The notes below the pieces were generated by a model. That model was not told the origin of the DNA, did not search any database, and saw only the letters and a list, made by a program, of their open reading frames with translations. Positions 24,084 through 36,100 of a DNA stretch of 64,000 nt are shown one piece after another (position 1 is the stretch's first letter; every line of letters begins with the position of its first letter). This DNA comes from Cenococcum geophilum 1.58. Its lineage: Eukaryota; Ascomycota; Dothideomycetes; Gloniales; Gloniaceae. The DNA lies in NCBI GenBank assembly GCA_001692895.1, contig KV748204.1, positions 1,640,771 to 1,704,770 of the forward strand. The letters run 5' to 3'. The position numbers and the translations under genes are program-made.

Positions 24084-27046
24084 TTAGATGTCGCGAACCA
24101 GGCGAGCACCAGCCCAAACATAGGGATAGTTGCGTTGATACCAGTTGACACTAGTTTTAGGTACCATAAGTGACCTAGCCGCGAAGATCAAGCGAGTTTA
24201 CTCACAAAGTCCTACGGCCTGCGATTCTCGGATGGGTAGCCCATGACCCGCCAAGTGCGATGTTGTGTTTTCCATCAAAGAAATCAGCTACAGCGAATCA
24301 GTTTAGGGGTACTCCAAGAAAAGTACCTGAAAGATACCTGTGTAGCCTGGATACAAATCCATGGCCTTAAATCCCTCGTAGTTTTCCAATACAGTGCTAG
24401 TCCATTCCCACACTCCTCCCATATCCCCCTGACCGGATAGTCTACCACCGTTCTGAGTGACAGGAACTGGGTGCCAGTGTTTGAAGCCAACATTCGTTCC
24501 TTCCAGATTGATGAAGATATCACGCAGCTTAGGACTGGATACTGTGTTGGAGAAGTTTGTTGAGTACTGCAATGGCGGCGACTCTTCCACACCATTATTG
24601 ACCAAGTGACTGCAAATATTAGAAGATGGATAGAATGGGGGATTATAACGAACTCTACCTATTCACAGCTGGTATAGTCCTTCCAAGGGCTTGTTCCACT
24701 TCTTTCAACTTCATCCGATCCACGTAGGAGTAGATACTCCGGACTTCCTCCATGGTCGGAATGCGTCCCCCCATCCATGTTGCGCAGCCAATAAGCTCGT
24801 CATAGGAAGCTGTCACAGGCCATTCAAAAGCATATTCTAGAGGGACAGCTCCGAACACCGTCCTTACGTATCTGTTTTGAACGATGCCGTCGGTATGTCC
24901 GTTGCTGCCATTAACGGGAGGTACGTTTTTGTTGCCATCTCGGCAACCCACAGTATAAGGAGTATCACACCAAGAGGCTGGAAGAGCCTTGGACTCAGTC
25001 TGCGTCAAGTAGTTTGCGTATTCTCTGTTTGTGATAGGCCTGGCCTTTGCGGAAAATGAACGGACATGAGCGCTGCGTTTCGGCTTTTCATTATCCCATC
25101 CAAAGTAGCGGTCAGGGCCAGAGTCCGTCTCAGGATCATCGAGGCCGAGTATAACATCTGTCTCTGGGATAATGAACCAGTCATTTGGAACAGCATTCAT
25201 AGAGGACTGGTGGGCCAGAGCCTCAAAATCTGGAACGGCAGTGCCGGGTGGAGACGAAATTTTCTCACTTTGTACGAGCATGTAAAGAAGTGTTTCCAAG
25301 TGCATAATTTCATGTTCATAACCAATCCAAAGCGCTCGTCCAACACGACGATTTGTTTGTGAAATTCCAGATTCGTACAACTTTCTGACTCGCTCGCGGA
25401 CTGCATGCTGAAACTTCAGAATATCCTCTATCGGAGGCCAGCTGTCTGGGATATCACTATGTGAATGGCACAATTCTGGATTATCCACATCTGGGTCGAT
25501 ACCACGCTCGAAGATCTGGCGATAATAACTTGGATTCGTGGGTTTACCGTGTGTTCCATGGGTAATGTGGATATCCAGAAAGGTAGGGATATGACCTAAA
25601 TAGAATATGCAGACATTGCGAAGCTTAATTGGCTTAGAAAGAAGCTCTTCTTTTGGAATCATGTCCCGCGTCACAGCGTCCCACGCAACCCAAAGTCCAT
25701 CCCAATCAGACATAGTGGGAACAGGCCTATTCGCATATGCCTCGGGATAAAGAGGAAAATACACCCGTGGTTTGGACACCAGATGTAGTCCTAGAAAAGG
25801 TGTTATCGAATGTCCAATTTAGTACCGGAGTAAAGCTGACATCGGAAAGAAATGACCCGAGATATAAACTGATATTTCGGTTTAAAGGGCGGGAAAGACG
25901 AAGAGGAGAAGGAAAAAAAAACCAGGAGAAGAAAAAAAGAGAGTTTACCATAGTCTCCTTTCTTGTTAGTCCACCTGGAACCTTCAACGAGACCAGTGCT
26001 CTCCCATAGCTGCTCCGTCTCGGAAGCAGAATATTTGTAGCTCTCTTCGATACGGATTTTCTCTCCTCGAGGAATGGATATATCATCAACTACAACATCA
26101 AGTAAAGGAGAGACGAAAGCCTGATGACACCCAGCCTCTTCATTAAACTGCCCAATCACCTCCCATTCACCTGGCTTGAAAGCGTTTGTCTGGCCCAAAA
26201 TTCGGTTGGCATGAGAGAGGCCATTCAGGATAAACTCATGGGTGAAATTTTTCTTATCGTTGTAGGCATGGAAAACTCTATCTGGATTTTTGCAAGCATC
26301 AATACCAATTAACATTGCGTCTCCAAGCTGAAGTGCATCGCCGAATCGGCCTAGAAAAGCCTTTGCTTCATGTCTTTTGAAGTTGCCGATGCTTGAGCCA
26401 AGCCAGAGAACGGTCTTAGGCTTGTTGCTGATTTCAGGAGATGCAAGCCAATTCAAACCATCATCGTAAGTGCCATATAGACCGAAGCACTTTACGTGCT
26501 GATAGCCGCCGGTTGGAATGGCAGAAAGAGTTCTCTTCAACTCATCAAGATCGAGGTCGAGAGCATAATATTCAACATTTCTTTCAAGACGTTCAACGGC
26601 TTGCAGGAGAATGCTGACTTTTCGGAGATTGCTATGCGAGTATTAGTACCGTGGACTTCCACCACTATCAGTCCTGTCAATATCCGGAAGGCAGGCTCCT
26701 ACCCGCTTCCAAGCTCGATGATGATGGACCCGGGCTGAATACGTTGAGCAATTCGACCCGCGTAAGTCTCTAAAACCTCGATCTCCGCATTTGTGAGATA
26801 GTACTCCTCTAAGAATGTGATTTTTTCAAAGAGCTTCAATCCAATTTGGTCATATAGTAAAAGAGTTGGTAAAGTTTTCTCCCCTCCATGCTCAGGTCGA
26901 AGCCCTTCTCGAATGACGACGAGGGTGTCGAACTTGCCGGGGGCGTGTCGAATGTCAAGAATATTGATTCCTGAGATTGAAGCAGTGAGCTTGTTTTTGT
27001 TGGCAGTCTTCTGGCCAACCCCAGGTAGAGGTGTTTCAATGGCCAT
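24084..27046 (-). CDS. egt1: Ergothioneine biosynthesis protein Egt1 (methyltransferase plus sulfoxide synthase)
   Basis: Six exons (minus strand): 27046-26703, 26631-25949, 25790-24659, 24609-24338, 24287-24206, 24150-24084. They total 2580 nt, 859 residues, with GT-AG introns of 71, 158, 49, 50 and 55 bp; the frame stays open across every junction. Fungal Egt1 fuses bacterial EgtD and EgtB functions: it trimethylates histidine to hercynine with SAM, then joins hercynine to cysteine with iron and O2. Visible: SAM-binding motif ELGSGN (111-116), WLGSSIGNF near 190-199, a DinB-like part with H409 and HEIMHLE (H502, H506, E508, the HX3HXE iron-ligand pattern), and an FGE-sulfatase-type domain from about 550 to the end with FGWDN and VWAGARLVRD. 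Length is normal for the family. The protein is probably cytosolic. It looks functional, with no RIP scars despite flanking repeats. Confidence 0.95.
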
Positions 27047-27807
27047 TGTGAAAGAATGTGGATATAGAAGTATTGCGTGCTTGACGACGCAGATTGCACG
27101 AAGCCGACGGAGTATTTATGGAAAGTAAATTAGACGAGCCGTGATTAACACAGTGTATATGCCGAAGGGCCGTTCGGAAGATGCTGATAAGCATTCGTCC
27201 ACAAGGGGGGCTTGGGTTACTGCGAACGGAGCAGTCACCCTCCCTGCTAGTATAGTTTTCAAAATAGGCGAGGCCTTTGATAAAGCGCTACCCCGCAAAC
27301 ACGCCGGCAGGGGAGCGTCTGACGTGCTCGCGCAGCCTCTTTTAGTATGCCAAGCATGGATTAGAAATATTTCAGCTGAGATATCAGTGGAGCTGGGTAT
27401 CAACGCATACAATGGTCGTCTGTGGTGCGAAGGCGTGTCCCCAGAAGCTTTGCCTACATAGGGTAGATCTGTAGGAAACTCCACCTACTGGATTCCGAAC
27501 ACACTGAAAGTGCCTCGCATCTGCCCATCTCAGATGACGTTGAAGACTTGCACAACGAGCACGGATGCAATTACCGCTCGCACCTGGCTTCGGGAGATCG
27601 TGGACAGAGAAAAGAGAGCTTCATATGGTCGAGCTATGCAAGGGCAGGCAGACCACTTGGGGAGAAGATTATCGAATCATTGCCCGATACTGCTTGCCGC
27701 TTGTGCCTCCGGGGTTAGCCGTCTGTGGAATTGGTCTCTTGATTTTAGTGGCGTGTGGGGTGCAGCAACGATATCGTCATGAGCAGCGCCGGACAAGGGT
27801 TGACAAA
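27047..27807. promoter_or_regulatory. Upstream region of egt1 with a degenerate MITE-like copy
   Basis: Balanced composition. The first few hundred bases must hold the egt1 promoter and 5' UTR; no clear TATA box was picked. A stretch at about 27205-27340 resembles the MITE at 27810-27949 (shared CACCCTCCCTGCTAGTAT and a complementary GGCAGGGGAGCGTCTGAC) but is badly diverged. The open frames at 27116-27484 on both strands show no recognisable protein. Confidence 0.4.
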
Positions 27808-27849
27808 TACAGGGGGGTAACACGTACGGGCAGACGCCCTCCCTGCTAG
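27565..27849 (+). CDS. Possible small membrane-anchored protein (hypothetical)
   Basis: The 94-codon frame includes a hydrophobic stretch ARYCLPLVPPGLAVCGIGLL (about residues 46-65) followed by a basic tail, QQRYRHEQRR, which would suit a single membrane segment. The last codons run into the MITE that starts at 27810, so the present stop comes from the transposon. Only sequence character supports it; no family was recognised and upstream exons are not evident. It may be chance. Confidence 0.2.
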   Translation: MQLPLAPGFGRSWTEKRELHMVELCKGRQTTWGEDYRIIARYCLPLVPPGLAVCGIGLLILVACGVQQRYRHEQRRTRVDKYRGVTRTGRRPPC

Positions 27850-27949
27850 TATGCTAGCAGAATAATACAGCCCAACCATTTTGCAAGGGCTCGCTTATTT
27901 TGAAACATACTGGCAGGGAGGCATCTGCCCTGTTCGTGGTACCCCCTTG
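27810..27949. mobile_element. MITE, 140 bp, long inverted ends, TA target site
   Basis: Inverted arms of about 44 bp (CAGGGGGGTAACACG... inward to CTCCCTGCTAGTATG, complement at 27906-27949) are flanked by TA at 27808-27809 and 27950-27951. Arms differ at a few positions, mostly transitions. No coding content. It sits about 760 bp upstream of egt1. Confidence 0.6.
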
Positions 27950-28465
27950 TACGTTTTGAACCGGGGTGCCAAGGATTGCTGTAAGACGGAAGCCGACGTT
28001 TATGGTGTTACTGTGCGTGTAGAAGCGCAGAACTTGCGGTCGAGCGCGCGTGGGATTTTGACTCACGTCTTTGAACTTGCCGTTCTACCTACTTCCTGGA
28101 GCAATGCTCTGATCTTGGAAAAAGTCATTTGTAGTTATCCCGAATATTTCGTAATCAAGGCCCCATGGGTTTAGCGGCCGCTACGGGCTTATGGATCGGC
28201 TGGGTGCCCAGGGGGCGCCCCTGGAAACAAAGCTGTTCAACCAATCTCTCAACACCAAGTCCAGCTATCTCAATCTAGCTTACAACTTTCCCTATGACTC
28301 AGAAAGAACCCTGGCTGACTTCGCAGAGCTGGCATGAGCCACTAAAGGAGAACAAAATCCGACTCATTTAGCAAGTTATCGATCAAGGAACTGTGATTAG
28401 GAAACATTATCCTTGAAAAAATATGAAGATTGAATCCATACCTTAATCGGTATCAGATAATCGAG
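27950..28465. other. Intergenic, balanced composition
   Basis: No gene recognised. A GC-rich palindromic stretch (GGGTGCCCAGGGGGCGCCCC) lies near 28201-28223. The region ends at the Fot1-like terminal repeat. Confidence 0.4.
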
Positions 28466-28605
28466 GGACAGCGGTAGCGGGACACCCCTTAATTGATACA
28501 CAGACACCCCCCAATTGATGCGCGGACACCCCCCACTGATTGAGTTTAGGTCCTCCCTAATTAAGTTAGAATATCACGTGAATTTAAGTTGTTTGCATCT
28601 GCATC
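28466..28605 (+). repeat. Left terminal inverted repeat of the Fot1-like element
   Basis: Complementary to 38823-38962 with a handful of mostly transition differences. Holds three spaced GACACCCC blocks separated by AATTGATRCRC, and CACGTG-like TATCACGTGAATT farther in. Confidence 0.82.
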
Positions 28606-28930
28606 GCGAAAATCAAATTTACCTTACCTATTCCCACCCCAGCCTCTAACTGTTAAGCGCCTCCGCGGCCGCCCGGCTGGCTCTGTTTGCGTTAATACAT
28701 CGACTCGTCACGAGCCATCAGCATTCGAACAGAATACCGGGTATACTACGCGTGGGTATGGTCGCGGGCGCGGGCGCGGGTGCGGGTGCAGGCGCGGGCG
28801 CGAGTGCGGGCATACTCACAGGCAGTTCGTAGACATCAAGCAAAGGCAGCAGCACCCAAATAAGTTCATGCGGCGCCTCGCAGAGTACCCGTGCCGCTGT
28901 CGCGACCCACTTACCTCGTTACCGAGGTAA
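28589..28930 (+). other. GC-rich Arg/Gly-repeat open frame near the left terminus
   Basis: A 113-codon frame includes GYGRGRGRGCGCRRGRECG, coded by a run of GCGGGC-like hexamers at about 28755-28810. The same GC-rich stretch recurs inverted inside the 606-bp derivative (57730-57800). Because the frame begins in the terminal repeat, it is more likely subterminal repeat than a protein. Its high CpG content is unusual next to RIP-degraded DNA. Confidence 0.25.
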
Positions 28931-28932
28931 GT
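28909..28932. repeat. 24-bp near-perfect palindrome (left copy)
   Basis: ACTTACCTCG followed, after four bases, by its complement CGAGGTAAGT. The same palindrome occurs at 38715-38738 near the other end, so it could be a subterminal transposase site or form a hairpin. Confidence 0.6.
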
Positions 28933-29687
28933 GCCGGCCAGCTCAACGAGTAGAGCCCACCTCAACGTCAGATTTGCCAAGACACCCAAATACTATCAAT
29001 ATTCTTATTATATATTATTAACGCCATGACTACTGAGTATATTCGCGTCGAAAATAAGATCTAGGAGGCTCTTAAAGAACTCCAAGAGTCTACTAAGCCC
29101 AATGTTGCAGAGGCTGCGCGCCGACACGATGTTCCTAAATCATGCCTCCGCGCTCGGTGGAAAGGACGTTAATCGCGTTGCGAGAGGCCTATAGTAGGTA
29201 GAAGGCTTACTAACGATTAAGACCTTGCTCTTTGTAGCTATATTAATTACTTAGATTCCTTATATACCGCCGCTTAACTACTAATAATACGTTCTGCAGT
29301 AAATTAGATCTTAAATTAAGCTAACAAAAATCCGGATTAGCCACCACCTCCTATTAGCTCTTACTTTGTTAAACGCTGGCTTAGCCGCCACCTAGAGTAT
29401 TATAAGCGTAGGTAGAAGATAATGGAGCTTAAGCGCACAGCGGTACACGAGCTAAAGGATATTAAGGCGTAGTTTTATTAATACCGCGACATTATAATTA
29501 AGTATGCAATTATGCCCATAGATATATATAACTTTAATAAGTTAGGATTCCGCGTTGGTATTAGTAAGAACTAGTAGATTATTATAAGGGAGCCTTATTA
29601 AAAAGCTTATATCTCTACAGATACAAATCGCGAGCTAGTTATTATAATAGAAACGATAAGTAGTAACGGAGTTAATCTACTACCTAT

Positions 29688-29692
29688 AATTA
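29688..29692. repeat. Target-site duplication AATTA (left) of gypsy A
   Basis: AATTA is repeated at 37644-37648 on the far side of the element. Confidence 0.85.
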
Positions 29693-30117
29693 TGTAACGG
29701 AACCTTATAGCAAGAACTACAATGGGCTCGTTATTGGGCTAGGTGTGTAGGAAATGCAAGTACAAAAGTCAACAACGTAATAATAACTGGTGGAGTGGTT
29801 GCCCAACAGATTAACTCCAATTATATTCTAAGAATTACTACTAAGAAGGAACTATCTAGGTAGGGATTAAGGGTCCTTAAATACACAACCGTACTCCTAT
29901 AAAATCCTTCTTATATATAATATACGTCTTATATATAAGGTACGTAAGTTCCTCTTATTTCTTTTATTTAATACGTAGCATATTATATAACCTTAGTTAC
30001 CATTTCTTATTACATAGTTCTATCGGCTCCATTCTAAACCGTGCCTAAATTAACCAACTAGCTTCTTCCGTCTCTTCTCTAAATAGTCGTAATATTATAC
30101 TTAAAGCGTCCATAATA
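29693..30117 (-). repeat. LTR of gypsy A (3' LTR)
   Basis: Starts TGTAACGGAACC; ends CATAATA, the RIP form of CGTAACA. 425 bp. Confidence 0.85.
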
Positions 30118-33100
30118 CCATCTCCCTCCTCTTTATCTTTATCCTTAAAGATTTAAAATATCTCTAAGTCGTTTACTAGAGGTGTAATATCTATCTAATT
30201 AATTTAGTTAATATTATTGCTCATTATGCCTAAAGCAATTTCTTCTTTACACGCCCAACGTTGTGCTCGCACTATTGCTGCAATATTATCTCTTAGTAAG
30301 ATTATACTGTCTCCATATTCTCATTATTTAAAAGAGGGGTTAGTTTATATTACGTTAGCGAACCCATCTTCGCAATAACCGTCCTCTTACTTAGAGTGTA
30401 CTAAAGCAAATATTTGTTCGTCCTATAACGTTCACTCTACTTCTAATGCTAAATATACGCGACCTATTACTCTTAATAGTCGTCTAGTTCCCTAATTAAT
30501 TTATCTTAGGGTTTCGTATTTAATCTACTACTGCGCAGCTAGATAGTAAACTATCGCAAGCCCTTATTAAGTTAAAACATTCCCATAACGCAGAACAGAA
30601 GGCCCTAGATACTTAAATTATGGCATCTACTTATCTGCTTTATCTTAAGAAGGTTTATAAGAAGGTCTATTTTAAGGAGTAAAAACTTATAAAATAAGGT
30701 CTATAGGAACTAGGTAATAAAAGAACGGATTCTCTTCTAACAGAGAAGGAAATAGATCTAAGTAGTTCGGTAACTGCTCTTCTTAGGTCCCCCTTAGATA
30801 ACTCGTTCTTTAGCGATTCTTTTTTATTAATACTATCTAACCTAATCTCTTCCAATACTCCTGTACCTTTCCTATAGCATTCTTTAAATTCTCTAGTAGC
30901 TCCTAGGTAGTCTTAATATAGCCTATCTACTTAACCTTATACTATATTTTATCATTAATGTCCTTATAATTAATAATCTTTAAAACTTGCTATTTATCTT
31001 CTTCTTATCCTCTATATATATCTACTTTATAAACCGGTGGCTTAACATTCCTATATACTGGCTCTAGTATTGCGATATACTATATAGGGTAGATCTTTAT
31101 TTTAGCTAGTAGGTTTAACTTAAACGTAACCAATGAAATCCTTTATATAATTTTAAAAGGTCCTAGTCTAATATAGTCCAATTTCTTACTTAGTTATTAA
31201 CTCTTAAAATTTTTATATAGTAGCCATACTTTATCTCCCTCCTTAAGATCTGGTCCCTTAGATCTCTTAGCATTATAGTACTTTTTTATTCTCTCTTGTA
31301 CTTTCTTTACTAATTCTATAAGGTCTATATAAAGATTTATTAATATCTTTATTCTCTCTTTAGCTGTACTACTTATTTTCTTTACTTACTATAGTAATAA
31401 TAATATTCTTAGCTTATATCCATAATTTGCCTTAAATAGTAATATACCTATTCCTTCTTAAGGTGTTATATTATATGTAAACTGTATAACTAGTAATAGC
31501 AATACCTAATTGTTCTATATATAATTAACATAATACCTTAGATACTATTCTAGTGTCTAATTTAACCTTTCCGTTTAACTATCTGTCTATAGATAATATA
31601 TAATAGAAGTTACTGCTTAAACTCCTTGCTTCGCTAAGAATACTTCTTAAAATACTGCTATAAATCTTAAATCTCTATCCGATATAATCTTGCTTAGTGC
31701 TCTATATTTTATAAATACTTCTTTAACATAAATTCTAGCGATATCTTTTACTAAGATTTCTTCTGTGTATGCTATAAAGTATCCCTACTTCGTAAGCTTA
31801 TCTACTATTACTAAGATCACGTCATAATCTTATTTAGTAATAGGGTCTTTTAATTTTAGCAACTTAACAATAAAGTCCTATAATATAACTTCCTATAGTC
31901 TCTCTAGTATTTTAATAGGTTATAGCCCTCTATATAGCTTATACCTTATCGGTTTATTCCTTTAATAATCTAGATACTTTTTAGTAACCTTCCTAGCTAT
32001 CCTTTAGATTCTATTAATAATATACTCCTTTTAAAGTCTTAATACTAAGCCTATAGCTCTATTATATCCTTAAGTTAGTCCCTTATAGAAGTCCTCCACA
32101 AACTGCTCTACTATACTTCTTAGGATATACTTTACTTTTCAATTTTTGTATATATCCGTCTATAGATCTTCTAGCTATACTTTTAGAATTCTTTATACCC
32201 AAAAGCTTTCTAGTATCTTATAGACTTTCTCTAGTTCATCATCTTCTTAAGTTACTACGATTTTCGGATAATTATACCTAATCAATCCGTCTATATCTTT
32301 TCGCAATAAAGCCCCTAATGGCTTTTCCTTATTTTATAGTTTAGCTTTACGGCTTAGAGTATCTACCCTCATATTATCTATACCTCTAGTATACTAAATC
32401 TCGAAATAGTATTCTATAAGTATCTCTACCCATCTAACCTGTCTTCGGTTAAGTTCCTTTATTATTAGGAATCCTATTAGGTTCTTATAATCCGTTTTAA
32501 CTATAAATAGTTTCTCTATGCCTTGTAAGAATGCTTTTTATTCCTTTAATACTATAACTATACCTAATAACTCTTTGTTATAGATGTTATAGTTTAACTC
32601 CAGTAGTATTATCTTCCGACTATAATATGCCACTAGGTGCTATCCGTCTTAATGCCTTTATATAAAGTATGCCCCTAGTATATAGTCTAATACATTTATT
32701 TCTACAACTATCTCTAGTCCTGGTTAATAGATCTTAAGAACTGGCTCCTAGGTAAATAACTCTTTAACTTTCTTAAAGAGTTCTTTTTGCTCTTTTCCCC
32801 ATACCTATAGTTCTTCTTTCTTTATTAACCGCGTAAATGGCTTAATATCCTTTAACCACTGCGCTATAAACCTTTTACAGTAATTATAAAACCCTAAAAA
32901 TAATCTTAACTGTATAATGTTCTTTAGTTCCTACTAATTTACTATAGCCTTAATCTTCTTTAGATCTATACTAAGTTAGCCTAGTTTAATAATAAATCTA
33001 ATAAAATCAGTCTTCCTAGTAAAGAACTTATATTTCTTAATTACTATTAGCATCTATTTTTTTTATAGTCTCTTTAAGACCCATTTAACGTGTTCCCTAT

Positions 33101-36100
33101 ATTCTTCCTTAGTTATTAAGTAGATAATAATATTATTAAGATATACTATAATAAATTTATCTAAGTATTCTCCTAATATATTATTAATACGCTTCTAGAA
33201 TATTACTAATACATTTATAAGCCCAAATTATATAACTAATAGTTTATATAGTCCTTCCTTTAACCTAAAAGCTGCCTTTTATTTGTTACCTTCCTTAATC
33301 CTAATCTAATAGTACGCCTATCTTAGATCTATCTTTATAAAGATTTGCGTATTACCTATCCTATCTTAAATTTCGCTAATTAAGGGTAAAGGATACCTAT
33401 CCTTCCTAGTAATGCTATTTAACTGTCTATAGTTAATANANAGCCTTAGTTTNCNATTNTTCTTTAGTANAAATAGTACTGGATAACCNGCTAATGANTG
33501 CGATGGTCTAATATATCCCTTTTATAGATTTTCCTAGATAAACTCTTTTAACGCTTTACCCTCTTCTTTAGTAAGCTTATAGATTGAAAAGAACTTTAGA
33601 CTTATTCCTAGTTCTAACTCTATTTTATAGTCCTATGCTATATATTCTAATAGCTTTTTACTTTTCGGTAACTATAGTTTCTTGCCGTACTTATGGTATC
33701 TCTTTAGTATATAGCTTAGTCCTTTTTCTATTTCTTTATAGGTTGCTCCTACTTAGTATTATACCAACTTGGCTTATTATCACATTTTATAGCATTAAAT
33801 ATCTCTAATATTGACCTAACCTATAATCTAATTAATCCTTAGATTATATTCCTATAACTAAGGCATGCCTAATACTACCTTATTCTGTCCCAATAGTAGG
33901 ATATTAAAAGACATCTTAATTTGTCTCCCTTTAATAGTTATCTAAATAGGTCCTATTTTAAGATTAATAATCCCTCCTCTATAGGTTATTAGATCTCCTA
34001 AAATTATAACTAATAGGTAAAATTACTCCTTTTATCTATAAGGTAGCCTTATTCTCTTAACTACTACTAGTAAGATATAGTTTCGCGTTACTTTACTATC
34101 TATTAGCGCTTTAAACTACTAATCTTGCCAATTAATCTATAAATTTAGGTGTTGTCCTTAAATTCCTTTAAGGGTCTAAGGCTCTACTATTGGCTCCCTC
34201 TGGTTCTATAGGCCTCTACTTTTCCTAACTATTAGCTGCTTAATCCTAGTATACTTAGCTTACTCTTTAGCTAATACCTAGTTCGCTTTTTATCTTTAAT
34301 ATACTATAGACATATATTTTCTAGGTATTCCCATTACTATTATCCATCTAAGTATTCCTCCGTAAGGAATCTTCCTAGTTAAAGTACTAAACTTCCTTCC
34401 TCTTAGATTTTTATTGGATGCCATCTATATATATATTTGGTATTCCTATACTATTACTCGTCCGTTATTTAGTATATCCTTATAGGGTATTTCTAATTCT
34501 TTTCTTTTAGATTCTTATATATTTCGCATATATTGTCTATATACGCAATCTATAATATTATATAGTGTGCTAGGTGCTTTAGGTTAACTCTTAGCTCGTC
34601 TTTATCCTTAAGTTTAAACCTTTATCGTGCTAATCTAAACATTATAACTTTATTCGCAGGTATTAAGATGCGCCTCTTACTTCTTTAGTCCTCTAAATGT
34701 TCCTCTAGATCCTTTAACATTATAATTAAGGCTCCTTTAATATACATTATAGCCTTCTCTGTAATCAGGTGGTCCTAGATAACTTTTTCATTTAACTATA
34801 TATAAAAATCTTTCTACTTATCATTGCGTCTTTACCTATACCACTTTTAGTATAGCTGCTAGAGTATATACGGCTTGTCCATAAGGAAGTATCTTCTTAT
34901 TACTGCATTATAATAGCCCTTTATATATTGTTCTTCGAACCTAGTTAAAATCCCTAGATCCTCTTTACTTTCTAGTTTAGTAAGCCACTTAGCTCTTAGT
35001 ATGCCTGCTCTTAGCCTATTAGTGATTCTTTATACTAGTGCTCTATCCTTTATACGTCCTAATATACTAGATCTCTTATCTAGTTTCTATTCTTGCTATG
35101 TAATAATTCTTTGCCTAAACTCTTCTATGGTTTCTTTTAGTTTGCGCCTTGCGCTCTAATCCTTAAAGTTATCTTACTTCTTAATCTTAGTATTAACTTT
35201 TTAATCTTTAGTCTAAATACTTTATTTAACTAGTAAATCCTCTAGGTTTATATATTCGTCTCCCAGTCTAATTACTATTTATGCCGTAGATTCTCTAATC
35301 TATAAAGAAGCTCCTTGCCTTTTATCTATGGGTGTCCTAATTTATACCCTGAATTCTTAACCCCTTAGATTCTTTAATCCTAAGCTTGCTTCTAACTTAA
35401 GCTTAGCTCCCGCCTTAGTCTAACTAGGCGTTTGTAGTATTCTTATCTCGTCTTAAAAGTCTTAAATCTCACTTATCTCGTCTTAAGAGTCTTATACTTG
35501 TGGGAAACTTTATCCTAAGCTCATTTATATAGTTCTAAACTAAGCTGCTGCTCTACTCTATTGGTTTCTGTCTGTTATGGGTCCTTAAGCTTACCTTATC
35601 TTATCTTAAGAATCTTAGTTATCTCTTATCTTATCTTAAGAATCTTAAGCCTTTGGCCTTTTGTCTTTATTAAGTACTAAAGTAGTTCGCTATCCTACTT
35701 TTCTTACGTCTCGCAAAGCGATAGATATTATGTCTAGTGGGTTTTTAATCCCTACTAATATTCCTTATTCTATAATAGAATCATCCTCTACCTCTAGTAT
35801 AATATCTCTAAGGTCTGCTTGCTCCTAGTAAGCGGCCCTTATTGCCTTATCATTATAGAATATTTCGCCTAAGTTAAATTCATCGTCCTTAATATCCGAT
35901 CTGTGAACTAGTTTATTAGTTCCTCTATATTCTATAGGTGCTAGCTCTTATAGCTAATAGCTTGCGCCGTACTTAGCGTCCTTATAAATTTAGTATACGT
36001 TATTGTAATAAAACGTAAAACTTTTAATTAAACACTCTTTTATTCCTTATAGCATATTATTATCCCTTTATACATATATATTGTCTACTAGTCTTATACC

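Noticed and set aside
24243..25406. Several open frames of 60-103 codons on both strands over egt1
   Set aside because: They overlap egt1 exons in other frames; only the minus-strand spliced frame shows family motifs.
27141..27461. 106-codon plus-strand ORF upstream of egt1
   Set aside because: No family resemblance, and it overlaps an equally long ORF on the other strand and the degenerate MITE-like copy.
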